Part shown: positions 53,918 to 64,000 of the stretch, in pieces
Numbering within the stretch: position 1 is the first letter of the stretch
Layout: the number at the start of each line of letters is the position of its first letter
Source of the DNA: Sporomusa sp. KB1
Lineage (GTDB): Bacteria; Bacillota; Negativicutes; Sporomusales; Sporomusaceae
Direction: 5' to 3'
Assembly: GCF_007830295.1 (NCBI RefSeq)
Contig: NZ_VLKC01000002.1
Span: forward strand, 1,178,787 to 1,242,786
Length of the DNA: 64,000 bases
Notes under the pieces: generated by a model
What the model was told of the DNA's origin: nothing
The model's database searches: none
The model's input: the letters and a program-made list of their open reading frames with translations, nothing else
Position numbers and translations under genes: made by a program

Positions 53918-55368
53918 AAGCAACACTCCCAAATATTTATTGGCACGACATGCTCCGGCCAGAGCGTTAACCATACCCCAAGACTTCTGCTTACAGCCTT
54001 TGTCAGATAGCTTTGTGCGACTTGGCACTCTTTGTCCGTTGCTAAAGCAACCTTGCATATCTTCATTTGCAGACACAAAATCCCCAGGTAGTCTTTAACA
54101 ATAGCTGGCATACTGTCTGCTTGTGTTATGATGGATTGATATAAATCTTTCCATTGATTAAATTTTTCGCCAGAATCCTTATCTGTGGCAGCAAGGCAAA
54201 TGATCGCAGCCGCATAATAATCTCCTTTTTGAACAGCCTCCTGAGCCAGCTTGACGGAGTCTCCACCCAAGCCATCAGCCAAAGCCTTAACAGCCCCTGC
54301 TTCTCCCTGCCGTAGAACCTCTATCATCCTCACCGCACTATACAGCGAAGCTCCAGCTTCCAATGACAGCTTAAAATGATGCAGCGCCGCGTGCCAGATT
54401 CTTTGCCGGTAAAAAAGTTCTCCAACGATTGCATGAAGCAGCTGTGGCGGCACTAGTATGGTATTAATACCCCCTTTGGCAAACATCTCCCCAGCAAGAC
54501 TACAATTTCCTAACGCCGCCTGCCGCAACCCTGCCAAAAATAATATATCGCTATCCGCAGGCATGATTGCCAGGGCTTTAACAAACAAGCCTTCATTTTC
54601 TACATGAGCATTATTTTTGAGACTGGCCATAAGCGCAAGCAATATTACCTCCCTAAAGTACCCTTCTCCCCCGGTCATATGGTTAAGAGCTTTCATAAGC
54701 ACATCAGACGCTTCCCCATACTTCTCCTGCTGTATAAGCTCAGTACCCAAGCTGTATAGCATAAATGCGTCATCTTGCCGCTCAGCTAACTGACTTTTAA
54801 TTATCTGGCTATTTCGTACCATCTTTTGCTTGCGTAAGATTTCTCCAGCCTCATAACCCCTGTGTCTGACAATAATACCCGAAAAAGCAAGTGCCTCCTG
54901 ACCCTTGCGCTCTTTTATGCTGCCTGCGATCTGCTCATGTATTGCTCCGGCAAATTTATACCCCCGGCCGTTACGAAATAATCTCACGACAAAGTCCTCT
55001 GCCTCAATTTCCCCTGAACCTAGAGGGCTTTCTATTGTAAGATAATAGCCTTCATAATCTTTAGTCATCAAATCTAACAGACTTTCACTATTTCCAGCTA
55101 ACCGTTCATCAGCATCTAACACCAAAATCCAATCACTTACAGCAAATTGCAGACTATAGTTACGTGCCTTAGCAAAGTCATTCTCCCACTGAAAATACTC
55201 AATTTGTGCATCATATTGTCTGGCGACTTGAACCGTGTTATCTGTTGATCCCGTATCTACAACCACAATCTGATCTGCCCAGGCTCTAACACTTTCAAGA
55301 CAATCACCTAAACAATGCTCCTCATTTTTCACAATAAGACAAACTGTCAACGACCATCCTTTTTCCAT
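53914..55368 (-). CDS. GT2 glycosyltransferase with TPR-like repeats
   Basis: 484 aa. VCLIVKNEEHCLGDCL, IVVVDTGSTDNT and WILVLDADERLAG form the GT2 core (residues 5-230), and helical repeats follow (YSLGTELIQQEKYGEASDVL, LAGLRQAALGNC). Start ATG 55368 with GAGG; it lies inside the end of the upstream gene (47-nt overlap). SunS-type enzymes with this layout glycosylate Cys or Ser/Thr of peptides. Confidence 0.85.
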   Translation of the reverse strand: MEKGWSLTVCLIVKNEEHCLGDCLESVRAWADQIVVVDTGSTDNTVQVARQYDAQIEYFQWENDFAKARNYSLQFAVSDWILVLDADERLAGNSESLLDLMTKDYEGYYLTIESPLGSGEIEAEDFVVRLFRNGRGYKFAGAIHEQIAGSIKERKGQEALAFSGIIVRHRGYEAGEILRKQKMVRNSQIIKSQLAERQDDAFMLYSLGTELIQQEKYGEASDVLMKALNHMTGGEGYFREVILLALMASLKNNAHVENEGLFVKALAIMPADSDILFLAGLRQAALGNCSLAGEMFAKGGINTILVPPQLLHAIVGELFYRQRIWHAALHHFKLSLEAGASLYSAVRMIEVLRQGEAGAVKALADGLGGDSVKLAQEAVQKGDYYAAAIICLAATDKDSGEKFNQWKDLYQSIITQADSMPAIVKDYLGILCLQMKICKVALATDKECQVAQSYLTKAVSRSLGVWLTLWPEHVVPINIWECCL

Positions 55369-57094
55369 ACATATGACCTCGCACACTTTTATACCTGACA
55401 TCAAGAAGCATCTCTATACCCTTTATCTCACTCTGCCAAAAATCAAGTAAGGCTTTACTGCCTTGCTCTAAGTCGCTCATGATCCCTTCACAGCACTTGG
55501 CCACTTGTATAAATATGCCTGAATTTTCACCGTACGAACGCATACAATCAGCCATTATCCTTAACAAGCTGTCTACCAAAACAGGCTCATATTTTTTACT
55601 GATCGCCAGCCTGCTGCCCCCTAATCTTTTAATAAGAGCTAAAAGAGCCATAGCATCAGCGCGCAAGGGCTCATATCGCCACATAGTTAGACACTTTTCT
55701 TTAGCCACCCCTAAATCACGAAGAAATATATAACAGATTATTTCCAGCTTCATTAGTACAGCATTATTCCGTTCTTGTCTGGCTTGAAGCGCCTCTATCA
55801 TCTTGAGTGCCTGCTTAAAATGACCACTATACAGTAAATACTTTGCCAGATCACTTGACGGAATGATCTGCCTTTCTGCTTGACTACATACTTTTACCGC
55901 TAAATCAGGTCGGCTGCTAGCAAAAAAAAGCGCCGCCAACACCTGCCGACCCTCGTAACTCGATACATAACCCTGCTCGGTGAAGGTGATTAATAATTCC
56001 TCGCAGCTTTTCTTAGTCACCAGTACCATAAACAGCCCATATAGCGGATATATAGAATTTTTGTTTGCTTCAAGCGCCTTTTCGTACCACTCAGCAGCTT
56101 CCTCGCATTTTCCTAAAATTTGACAGCAATGTCCTACATGATATTGAGCTAAAAAATCCTCCGTACCATTGCTATGCTGGTACACAATAAGCGGTGCCCC
56201 TAAATCAACAGCGGCCTTAAACCATCGCAGCGCTACCTCATACTCCCCGAGTTGCTCCAACACTACCCCGCCATCAAAAAACAAATCGGTATATTCCGGA
56301 TATACTGCTGCTTCTCTCATACAAATAGCTAAAGCTTCCACAAACCTTCCCATACTCTTTAAGCAGGCAACCAGGCTCCGGACAGCACTTGACCTAAAAA
56401 ATATATGGCTCTTATCAAGCTGTTCATAAGCGCAACGAAAACAAGCATAGGCTTGCTGATATCGACCCAGCCCCAACCATTCACAGCCCAAATAATATTT
56501 TATAAATGCCTCATTCTCCGGCTCATGTTTTAACTGCTCTGTGAGCATGCTCATATTTCGCCTGCGTTTATCCTGCCGACGGCGTGTATTTATATAACTG
56601 TGACTGATAACCGGAAAATCACTGTGACCGACAACTTCTTGGTTTGCAATACCGATTTGCTCATGTATTTTTCCAATAAAGCGATAGCACGGCAGGTTGC
56701 GAAACAACCTTAATACGCCGATTATATTATAATCACTACAGCCAGGACCGCAATAATTTTTAAGCGGCACTATAAAGGCCTCTTTAGTTGTACTTGTAAT
56801 TAGCTCTCGCAAGGATTCAGGCCTGACTGCTAAGCGTTCATCTGCATCTAAAGACAGAATCCACTCACAGTTACACTGGTCGATGGCAAAATTACGCGCA
56901 GCACTAAAATCCCCCTGCCATGAATAACTATATACTTTATCGGTGTAGCTTTTTGCTATCTCCATGGTCTTATCAGATGATCCTGTATCCACAATCACAA
57001 TCTCATTAACTACCGCTTTAACACTATCCAAGCAGGCTCTCAGCATATCTTCTTCATTTTTTACAATCATAGCAATACTGATCAGCCCTGTCAT
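55322..57094 (-). CDS. GT2 glycosyltransferase with long TPR region
   Basis: 590 aa. SIAMIVKNEEDMLRACL, IVIVDTGSSDKT and WILSLDADERLAV make the GT2 core; about 350 residues of helix-turn-helix repeats follow (YYLGCEWLGLGRYQQAYACF, YHVGHCCQILGKCEEAAEW). Overlaps both neighbours; ATGA at 57091. The repeats probably hold a protein or glycan acceptor. Confidence 0.86.
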   Translation of the reverse strand: MTGLISIAMIVKNEEDMLRACLDSVKAVVNEIVIVDTGSSDKTMEIAKSYTDKVYSYSWQGDFSAARNFAIDQCNCEWILSLDADERLAVRPESLRELITSTTKEAFIVPLKNYCGPGCSDYNIIGVLRLFRNLPCYRFIGKIHEQIGIANQEVVGHSDFPVISHSYINTRRRQDKRRRNMSMLTEQLKHEPENEAFIKYYLGCEWLGLGRYQQAYACFRCAYEQLDKSHIFFRSSAVRSLVACLKSMGRFVEALAICMREAAVYPEYTDLFFDGGVVLEQLGEYEVALRWFKAAVDLGAPLIVYQHSNGTEDFLAQYHVGHCCQILGKCEEAAEWYEKALEANKNSIYPLYGLFMVLVTKKSCEELLITFTEQGYVSSYEGRQVLAALFFASSRPDLAVKVCSQAERQIIPSSDLAKYLLYSGHFKQALKMIEALQARQERNNAVLMKLEIICYIFLRDLGVAKEKCLTMWRYEPLRADAMALLALIKRLGGSRLAISKKYEPVLVDSLLRIMADCMRSYGENSGIFIQVAKCCEGIMSDLEQGSKALLDFWQSEIKGIEMLLDVRYKSVRGHMYGKRMVVDSLSYCEK

Positions 57095-59070
57095 TGTCTT
57101 GCTTCCTCCTGCTCCAGCATAGCTTTAAACAGCTCAACATCAGGATGGTTTTTAGCAGCAGTCTTTAAAGTCTCCAGACAAAGTTTGTCATACATCTTCA
57201 ATAAGTTGACATACGCTTTGGGGCTGCAGGGGGCAACGGTAACAGCAGCACGGTAATATTCGACTGCCTCCCAGTACTCTTCTTTTTTATTTTTTATATC
57301 TCCCATGCATGCAAGTGCATCAAAGCTTTCCTGACTACTAACTAAGTATACATGTCCATACTGCTCTGCATCGTTAAGCCTGTTATGTCTTAGATACATC
57401 TGCATAAGCCTATAGGCATGCACCGTTATCCACTCATGATGCATCCTAGCTAAAATGCCATCCACCTTTTTAAAGTCTCCGTGATCCATAGCTCTCAGTA
57501 ATATATCAAAAAGTAGCTCCGATGAGTCCGGCCTTAAGCTTAAAAAATCCATTTGTTCATTGGGCCTCGCCCTTATCAACTTAACTATTGCCATAAAATC
57601 ATCATCCAAACCCATTTTTATCAGACTATCGGTAATACTTCGCACTTTGAAAGCATTATCCTGAAGCCAGAGAATGATGGCTTTGTTAAATATTGCTCTC
57701 ACATAATGTTCGCTGTCATTTACATATTCATCAAGAATTCTTAAAGCCTCAATAACCCTATCCTGCTGTGCAAGACAAATAGCTCGGCATATATTGACCT
57801 CGGCTGTATTAAGTCCACCTGCAGCCGCTGCCTCAAGATATTCTCCTGCTAATTTATAAGATCGTTCCACAAACAACATGCGCCCTAATATGAATTTAGC
57901 GTCTGCCGTACAACACTCACACATATTAGCAAGGGCAACTCTTACATCGTCACTTTCCTCACCCTTCACCAAAATTCGAACCATCTGTTCTAACGCTATA
58001 TGAAAAGAAGGATTCTCTCGAAAAGCTGCCAAATAATACCCGAGAGCTTCTTCCTCACTATCAAACTCTTCACAAATTTTCCCCATGTAAAAATAACTTT
58101 TAAAACCTCTGACACCAGGGTATGAACCATATATGTAAGATTGTTCCCCCAGTGTTGTAGACTTCATAAAATATTCAAAACTAGTGCCATAAGCCCTGAG
58201 CTCATAGAAACATAGCCCGCCATAGTGATACAAATCAGCGTAATCTTGATATATAGCCACACCATATTTAACATATTCAACAGCTTCTTCATATCTACGC
58301 GCCTGATATTGAGCCATAACAAGCAGGCGGATTAGTTTGGGTAGATACATACTTTCGGATCCACCCGGCTCTAGACCGGCTAGCGATTTTTTTAGTATAT
58401 CGATGGATTCCCCATAGCGTTCAGCCCGATAAAGCTCTAATCCATATTGATACAGCACATACCTGTCTTCAGGATAATCCTTAATCTGTTGAGCTAGAAA
58501 TTCAAGATTGCGTTTTATCTTGTCTTTCGCCTGAACCTGACTGTCTAAATATCCATAATGGTAGATGGTAATTTCATGGGCTATAGCAATATTGGCCTTG
58601 CTATCTTTCTCCAAAATTGAATTTAACACTTGTTCATGAATAATACCGCTGAATCTATATTCACTGCGGTTACGGAACAAGCGGAACAATATGTCCCGGC
58701 ACTGCTCAGGTTGTTGTTCATTGCCATAGATATTAACAACCGGGATATAGTATCCTTCTACATCAGCTTGAGCAACTGTCTTACGCAACGCGTCATGGCA
58801 AGACGGGTCAAGGTATTCGTCAGCATCTAGGAATAGCACCCAATCTCCGTTGGCTGCTTCAAGGGATGCATTGCGAGCATCAGCAAAGCTGCCCGTCCAA
58901 ATAAAATCTATCACATTGGCACCAAAGCTGGTGGCAATTTTTTTTGTCTCATCCTTAGAACCTGTATCGACGACAATTATCTCATCTGCAACCCCTTTAG
59001 CACTGGCTAAACATTTAGCAATACAATTTTCTTCATCACGAACAATCATACATAAGCTAATTGCAGGCAT
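57091..59070 (-). CDS. GT2 glycosyltransferase with long TPR region, first gene of the operon
   Basis: 659 aa. SLCMIVRDEENCIAKCL, IIVVDTGSKDET and WVLFLDADEYLDP mark the GT2 core; TPR-like repeats fill residues 230-640 (YQYGLELYRAERYGESIDIL, YYRAAVTVAPCSPKAYVNL). The ribosome site is GGGGGTGG. Divergent from the repeat-protein gene at 59319, with about 250 bases between. A sigma-K-like box lies 25 nt upstream of the start. Confidence 0.88.
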   Translation of the reverse strand: MPAISLCMIVRDEENCIAKCLASAKGVADEIIVVDTGSKDETKKIATSFGANVIDFIWTGSFADARNASLEAANGDWVLFLDADEYLDPSCHDALRKTVAQADVEGYYIPVVNIYGNEQQPEQCRDILFRLFRNRSEYRFSGIIHEQVLNSILEKDSKANIAIAHEITIYHYGYLDSQVQAKDKIKRNLEFLAQQIKDYPEDRYVLYQYGLELYRAERYGESIDILKKSLAGLEPGGSESMYLPKLIRLLVMAQYQARRYEEAVEYVKYGVAIYQDYADLYHYGGLCFYELRAYGTSFEYFMKSTTLGEQSYIYGSYPGVRGFKSYFYMGKICEEFDSEEEALGYYLAAFRENPSFHIALEQMVRILVKGEESDDVRVALANMCECCTADAKFILGRMLFVERSYKLAGEYLEAAAAGGLNTAEVNICRAICLAQQDRVIEALRILDEYVNDSEHYVRAIFNKAIILWLQDNAFKVRSITDSLIKMGLDDDFMAIVKLIRARPNEQMDFLSLRPDSSELLFDILLRAMDHGDFKKVDGILARMHHEWITVHAYRLMQMYLRHNRLNDAEQYGHVYLVSSQESFDALACMGDIKNKKEEYWEAVEYYRAAVTVAPCSPKAYVNLLKMYDKLCLETLKTAAKNHPDVELFKAMLEQEEARQ

Positions 59071-59094
59071 TTATCCACCCCCTGAATTTGTATT

Positions 59095-59103
59095 TAATAT
59101 ATG
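59095..59103 (-). promoter_or_regulatory. Sigma-K-like -10 box CATATATTA
   Basis: Minus strand, AC 17 nt before it, 25 nt upstream of the first GT2/TPR gene. Confidence 0.35.
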
Positions 59104-59318
59104 TTCTACTAGTTAGCATGGTGCCTAATAGGCCTATTACCAAATTACAATTAAAAACTATCCATATTTTATGTTCATAACATTAACCCTTACTTATTAA
59201 AGATCATAGACTACATCATGAGATAGATATTTGCATATTATGTTAAGTTTTTTTTTGCCACCGCTATACTACCTGCTATTATGGGAAATTTAACTTAATT
59301 AAGGAGGAAATATAGACT

Positions 59319-60176
59319 ATGCCTAATTTTAAAGTTTTCCAAGACCAAGCCCAACAAATGAAGGTGCAAATCTATGGTAGTGATCTTAGTTCAGCAATAA
59401 AAAGCACCGCCGGCAGCTTAGATGTTAGCGCTACCGCGGCGCTGCCTATATGTACCACTTCTGTTCTTCCTATTTGTACAACCGCCATTACTCCTGTTAG
59501 CGCTTCTTCTGCTCTGCCTATCTGCACTACCTCTGATGTCCCTATAACTACTGCTACTGCTTTACCTATCTGCACTACTTCTGTTCTTCCTATTTGTACA
59601 ACTGCCATTACTCCTGTTAGTGCTTCTTCTGCTCTGCCTATCTGCACTACTTCTGATGTCCCTATAACTACTGCTACGGCTTTACCTATCTGCACTACTT
59701 CTGTTCTTCCTATTTGTACAACTGCCATTACTCCCGTTAGTGCTTCTTCTGCTCTGCCTATCTGCACTACCTCTGATGTCCCTATTTCTGCTGCAACTGC
59801 CCTGCCTATCTGTCCAACTGTTGTAATTCCTGTTTCCGTTGCTCTCTCTACAACCGATGTTTCCTTCACTATTACCGACATCGACGAAGGCGGTCCTGGC
59901 TTCCAAAGACAAATACTGGGCCTCGGTCAATGGACATATGGTGTAGTTAACAACTCAGAAACGGGAAATACCGCAGCAGTATACCTGCAACTGAGCCCGG
60001 ATGCCAACAATTGGATAAACGAAAGCATTTCTCCAGTAACACTCGCCTACAACGGCACAGCAGCCCTTGTCTCCTCTATCTTTCTCAAATATGCCCGCGT
60101 GTACTACTATGCCGAGGGCGGTGCCGCAAGTGCCGTAACACTCAACATCTTCTTCCAAGGTAATACGGTTGAGTAA
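59319..60176 (+). CDS. Repeat-containing surface protein with C-terminal DUF6385-like domain
   Basis: 285 aa, no signal peptide. Residues 42-172 consist of octads of the type LPICTTSV, LPICTTAI, TPVSASSA, LPICTTSD, VPITTATA; five octads make a 40-residue unit present three times. The C-terminal part (about 185-285) reads FTITDIDEGG, LGLGQWTYGVVNNSETGNTA, VYLQLSPDANNW and ends in FFQGNTVE, matching the DUF6385 pattern and the end of the next protein. Every repeat octad is rich in Thr and Cys, so it is a likely acceptor of the adjacent glycosyltransferases (inference). The ribosome site is AAGGAGG. Confidence 0.75.
   Translation: MPNFKVFQDQAQQMKVQIYGSDLSSAIKSTAGSLDVSATAALPICTTSVLPICTTAITPVSASSALPICTTSDVPITTATALPICTTSVLPICTTAITPVSASSALPICTTSDVPITTATALPICTTSVLPICTTAITPVSASSALPICTTSDVPISAATALPICPTVVIPVSVALSTTDVSFTITDIDEGGPGFQRQILGLGQWTYGVVNNSETGNTAAVYLQLSPDANNWINESISPVTLAYNGTAALVSSIFLKYARVYYYAEGGAASAVTLNIFFQGNTVE
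59442..59801 (+). repeat. Three tandem 120-nt units made of 24-nt octads
   Basis: Unit starts are at 59442, 59562 and 59682. The second and third are almost identical at base level, which points to recent expansion. The octad length equals that of the Cys-His repeat at 36061 though the sequence is unrelated. Confidence 0.93.
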
Positions 60177-60205
60177 AGCTACGCGCCGCTGACAGAGCCT
60201 GCTAA

Positions 60206-60242
60206 ATACATTTCCCTCATCATTGAGATGAGGGAAATGTAT
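60206..60242 (+). terminator. Hairpin between the two surface-protein genes
   Basis: ATACATTTCCCTCATC and GATGAGGGAAATGTAT, 16-bp perfect stem, 5-nt loop, T-rich after it. Confidence 0.75.
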
Positions 60243-60293
60243 TTATATCAAATGATATTTGTCACTTTTTATGTGAAATGTAGGTGAAAGTTT

Positions 60294-61154
60294 ATGCCCA
60301 GTAAGTACATTAAGCCCCCTCTTATTGACGCGTACATTACGCGCAACCGAACAGTATCAAGGACAATGAAGCGTGGTTACTTATTAGTAGGTGGAAATAT
60401 AAATTACTACTATGAGTCAATTGCATTATGGGATTTAACCTCGATCCCTGCTGACTTGGACATCATATCCGCTAGCGCTAATTTCTTTATCGCTTATAAT
60501 AATCCATTATGCTCAAAGGTTATCGAAGCCTATCCAATCGTTTCCCGCTGGAAGCCAGCTTCTACATCCCTGCGGCATCCTCCACTCACCAGTCCTAATC
60601 CAGTTGCAACAACTATCTCTGACACTGCTGAGCAACTATCTTTTGGGATCACACCATTGATAAGGGAATGGCAAAGCTGCGAAAACAGCAATTTGGGTCT
60701 CTTGTTTAGAATGCATGAACCAGTTTTTCCCAACAATTTCGTTTCACTATTTAGTGGTAATTACTGTGACTCCAGCTACTGGCCGTTTATAAAGATTAAC
60801 TATAACTCACCCGACATAGTTCCCTGTATTTATAAACCCGACACTATTAATGTATCAGATATCGTACATACAACCGCAGCTTGGTCCTACACTGCACCGC
60901 TTGATGTACTACCATACAATTACTCCTATACCATTAGCAATATAGGTACCAATCCTGCTATCGTTTGCTTGAATGTCAGCGCTGATAGTCACTATTGGAT
61001 GGATCAATCAGCTATGCATATAATCTCCCCTTCAGAAAGTACGGCACTAACACCTAATACCCTGACTCGCTATGCCCGTATAGCTTTTTCTTCCCTAAAC
61101 TCAAGCCACAATACAACCCTAAGCATCAGTACTCAAGGTCGTACAACAATGTAA
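60294..61154 (+). CDS. DNRLRE-like plus DUF6385-like surface protein
   Basis: 286 aa. The first 180 residues have DAYITRNRTVSRTMKRGYLL, SIALWDLTSIPADLDIISAS, LIREWQSCENSNLGLLFRM and YWPFIKINYN, which is the DNRLRE carbohydrate-surface domain layout. The last 95 residues (NYSYTISNIGTNPAIVCLNV, SADSHYWMDQ, YARIAFSS, TQGRTTM) follow the C-terminus of the preceding protein. GTGAAAG is the only likely ribosome site. The pair may form a structure on the spore or cell surface. Confidence 0.68.
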   Translation: MPSKYIKPPLIDAYITRNRTVSRTMKRGYLLVGGNINYYYESIALWDLTSIPADLDIISASANFFIAYNNPLCSKVIEAYPIVSRWKPASTSLRHPPLTSPNPVATTISDTAEQLSFGITPLIREWQSCENSNLGLLFRMHEPVFPNNFVSLFSGNYCDSSYWPFIKINYNSPDIVPCIYKPDTINVSDIVHTTAAWSYTAPLDVLPYNYSYTISNIGTNPAIVCLNVSADSHYWMDQSAMHIISPSESTALTPNTLTRYARIAFSSLNSSHNTTLSISTQGRTTM

Positions 61155-61192
61155 TTTTATGTTACGTCCAAATACCAGGCGCTTTTAATACC

Positions 61193-61228
61193 ACTCGCCT
61201 CTTCCCTTGCAGAAGAGGCGAGTTCTTT
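61193..61228 (+). terminator. Terminator after the second surface-protein gene
   Basis: ACTCGCCTCTTC and GAAGAGGCGAGT, 12-bp stem, followed by TCTTT. Confidence 0.8.
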
Positions 61229-61271
61229 GAATTATCCATTTTTCTATTATGAACTAAAAGAGAATATTCGG

Positions 61272-61280
61272 CATATTTTA
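61272..61280 (+). promoter_or_regulatory. Sigma-K-like -10 box CATATTTTA
   Basis: With an AC 17 nt before it, 110 nt upstream of the methyltransferase start. Confidence 0.33.
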
Positions 61281-61389
61281 CTATATAGGGAGAGAGAGTC
61301 ATTTGTTAGTAATAGGACTTGCTAAGATAGAATCCAAAAGCTGTTAAAGCTATTTATCCCAAATATTTTGCATACTGAGGTGAGAAGCA

Positions 61390-62247
61390 ATGAACGATTG
61401 TCCCGTATGCAGCAGCAAAAACTTTAAAGATTTCTATAATTATGGAAGTCATCAATTAGTAACTTGTTTGAAATGTGGGCTTGTATATCAACCGATCTCC
61501 ATAGATCATAATGAGTATAGCAACAATCTGGTTAAGGAGGTCTATGATGAAAATTGGGTACTCCTGCAAGATCAGTATAAAATGGACACTTTCAAACATG
61601 CGTCATTTTCTCTTAATTTATTAAGAGCGTATCTTTCCTCAGATTCCAATATACTAGAAATTGGGTCTGGGACTGGTGAGTTTTTATATTTAGCACAAAA
61701 ATATAAATATAACATTTTAGGAGTAGAACCTTCCTTTACAGCTTGCACCTATGCCGTAGAAAAGTACCAAGTCAATATAATTAATGCGATAGGGAATCTT
61801 AACAACCTTAAATTTGACCAGCAGTTTGACGCAATATGCTTTTGGCATGTACTCGAGCACATCCCTGATCCACATACGTTTTTACGTGCAGTAAAAAATC
61901 ATTTAAAAAAAGACGGACTAGTTTTTCTCAGTGTTCTCAATTTAGACTCGTTTACCAACCAAATCTACGACACATTATCCCCCTTATTTAGTGAACATGA
62001 CCATCTACTCCATTTCTCGGCAACTACTTTAAAACTATTGATGAATAATTATTTTAAAATCTTATCATTTTTTTCACTCGAAGAAGATAAGCGATTGGAA
62101 TCCGATCTGAATGCATTGTCTCAAGTACAATTGTTACGGAAACCTACCGACATCATAGGTTGGTTGGATATAAAAAGTCAACTAGAATGCGACAATCATG
62201 GACACGAATTATTTTGTATCGCCCAGGTTAAAACATCTGCAAGCTAA
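61390..62247 (+). CDS. Class I SAM methyltransferase with N-terminal zinc ribbon
   Basis: 285 aa. CPVCSS (residue 4) and CLKCG (near 27) form a four-Cys metal site. The SAM loop is ILEIGSGTGEFLYLA (near 91), then GVEPSFTACTYA and FWHVLEHIPDP. Such proteins are common in sugar and surface-glycan clusters (C-methyltransferase or O-methyltransferase). ATG follows GAGGTGAGAAGC. It is probably part of the same glycan system. Confidence 0.8.
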   Translation: MNDCPVCSSKNFKDFYNYGSHQLVTCLKCGLVYQPISIDHNEYSNNLVKEVYDENWVLLQDQYKMDTFKHASFSLNLLRAYLSSDSNILEIGSGTGEFLYLAQKYKYNILGVEPSFTACTYAVEKYQVNIINAIGNLNNLKFDQQFDAICFWHVLEHIPDPHTFLRAVKNHLKKDGLVFLSVLNLDSFTNQIYDTLSPLFSEHDHLLHFSATTLKLLMNNYFKILSFFSLEEDKRLESDLNALSQVQLLRKPTDIIGWLDIKSQLECDNHGHELFCIAQVKTSAS

Positions 62248-62301
62248 GCTTTTGTTCGTTCAACTCTTACGTAATCAATATGCATCGCGTTTGAATACAT
62301 T

Positions 62302-62340
62302 AAAAAATGCTAAACAAGGTACAAAACCTGTTTAGCATTT
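62302..62340 (-). terminator. Terminator of the rRNA-tRNA operon
   Basis: Minus strand AAATGCTAAACA and TGTTTAGCATTT stem with T run after the tRNA. Confidence 0.85.
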
Positions 62341-62347
62341 GATGTCA

Positions 62348-62423
<76 letters not shown>

Positions 62424-62612
62424 ATGTGTTCGACATTCACTAATCGACTTACGACTAGCGGTATATCTCTTTTATGAAGGGTGTTCCTTCAAAACTTCAC
62501 AGAAGAAAGACTGCGCATTAGGATTAATCTATTAGTTCGTTATCTTCATTCGTTGCTCATTCGAACACTCGAACTTCGATCACCGAACCTCGATCACCGA
62601 ACCTCGAATATA
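62424..62612 (-). other. Spacer between 23S rRNA and tRNA-fMet, no 5S gene
   Basis: 189 nt. It holds the usual GTTTTGAAGGAACACC-type motif after 23S and three short direct repeats CGAACYTCGATCAC at about 62570-62605. I find none of the conserved 5S blocks. Confidence 0.75.

Positions 62613-64000
<1,388 letters not shown>

Noticed and set aside
59372..59930. Minus-strand frames across the LPICTT repeat
   Set aside because: Same cause: repeat length is a multiple of three. No start site and no known features.

Overview
The window is chromosomal DNA from a spore-forming member of the Firmicutes, most likely a Sporomusa-type acetogen (Negativicutes). The evidence is indirect: SPOCS-domain spore proteins, tiny glycine/isoleucine-rich spore-type peptides, a non-pyrrolysine MttB-type corrinoid methyltransferase set, a one-gene molybdopterin formate dehydrogenase and sigma-54 control. 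No taxonomic search was possible.

Layout. 1-3620: minus-strand operon apbE, Nudix CoA pyrophosphatase, sensor kinase, response regulator (cut by the window edge). 3995-6739: plus-strand ECF cobalt/nickel transporter cbiM(N)-cbiQ-cbiO. 7113-10967: formate dehydrogenase (cysteine form) behind a probable molybdenum/tungsten-cofactor riboswitch, flanked by two tiny spore-type peptides of 38 and 40 aa. 11562-15044: GDP-fucose synthesis genes gmd-fcl in a tandem duplication whose second fcl is dead. 15110-33274: a large cell- or spore-surface glycan region with methyltransferases, galE, a GT11 fucosyltransferase, several glycosyltransferases including a 1288-aa four-domain enzyme, and IS66 debris. 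33834-40274: a cluster of small spore-structure-like proteins, namely two paralogues with an Sm-like sequence pattern, four SPOCS or SPOCS-like proteins of the longer type, and two with a shorter related domain, one of which carries 43 tandem Cys-Lys-Pro-His-His octads. 40577-51760: a betaine-type methyltransferase locus (mtgC-mtgB-mtgA homologues, BCCT transporters, DUF1638, sigma-54 activators) with matching -24/-12 promoters. This locus has been tandemly duplicated and has partly decayed in both copies. 52415-59070: four overlapping GT2/TPR glycosyltransferase genes. 59319-61154: two surface-protein genes, the first with a 120-nt repeat built of LPICTT-type octads. 61390-62247: methyltransferase. 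62348-64000: initiator tRNA-Met and the 3' part of a 23S rRNA, both on the minus strand, with no 5S gene between them.

How it fits together. GDP-fucose synthesis, the GT11 enzyme and galE supply and use activated sugars. The GT arrays sit next to repeat-rich proteins that look like glycosylation or metal-binding scaffolds of the spore surface. Boxes of the form CATA-N3-TA (sigma-K-like) recur upstream of both the small spore proteins and the glycan genes, which suggests shared late mother-cell expression. Separately, a sigma-54 circuit (activator, palindromic presumed enhancer, promoters at 44320, 46073 and 50095) appears to control uptake and demethylation of a quaternary amine feeding the acetyl-CoA pathway.
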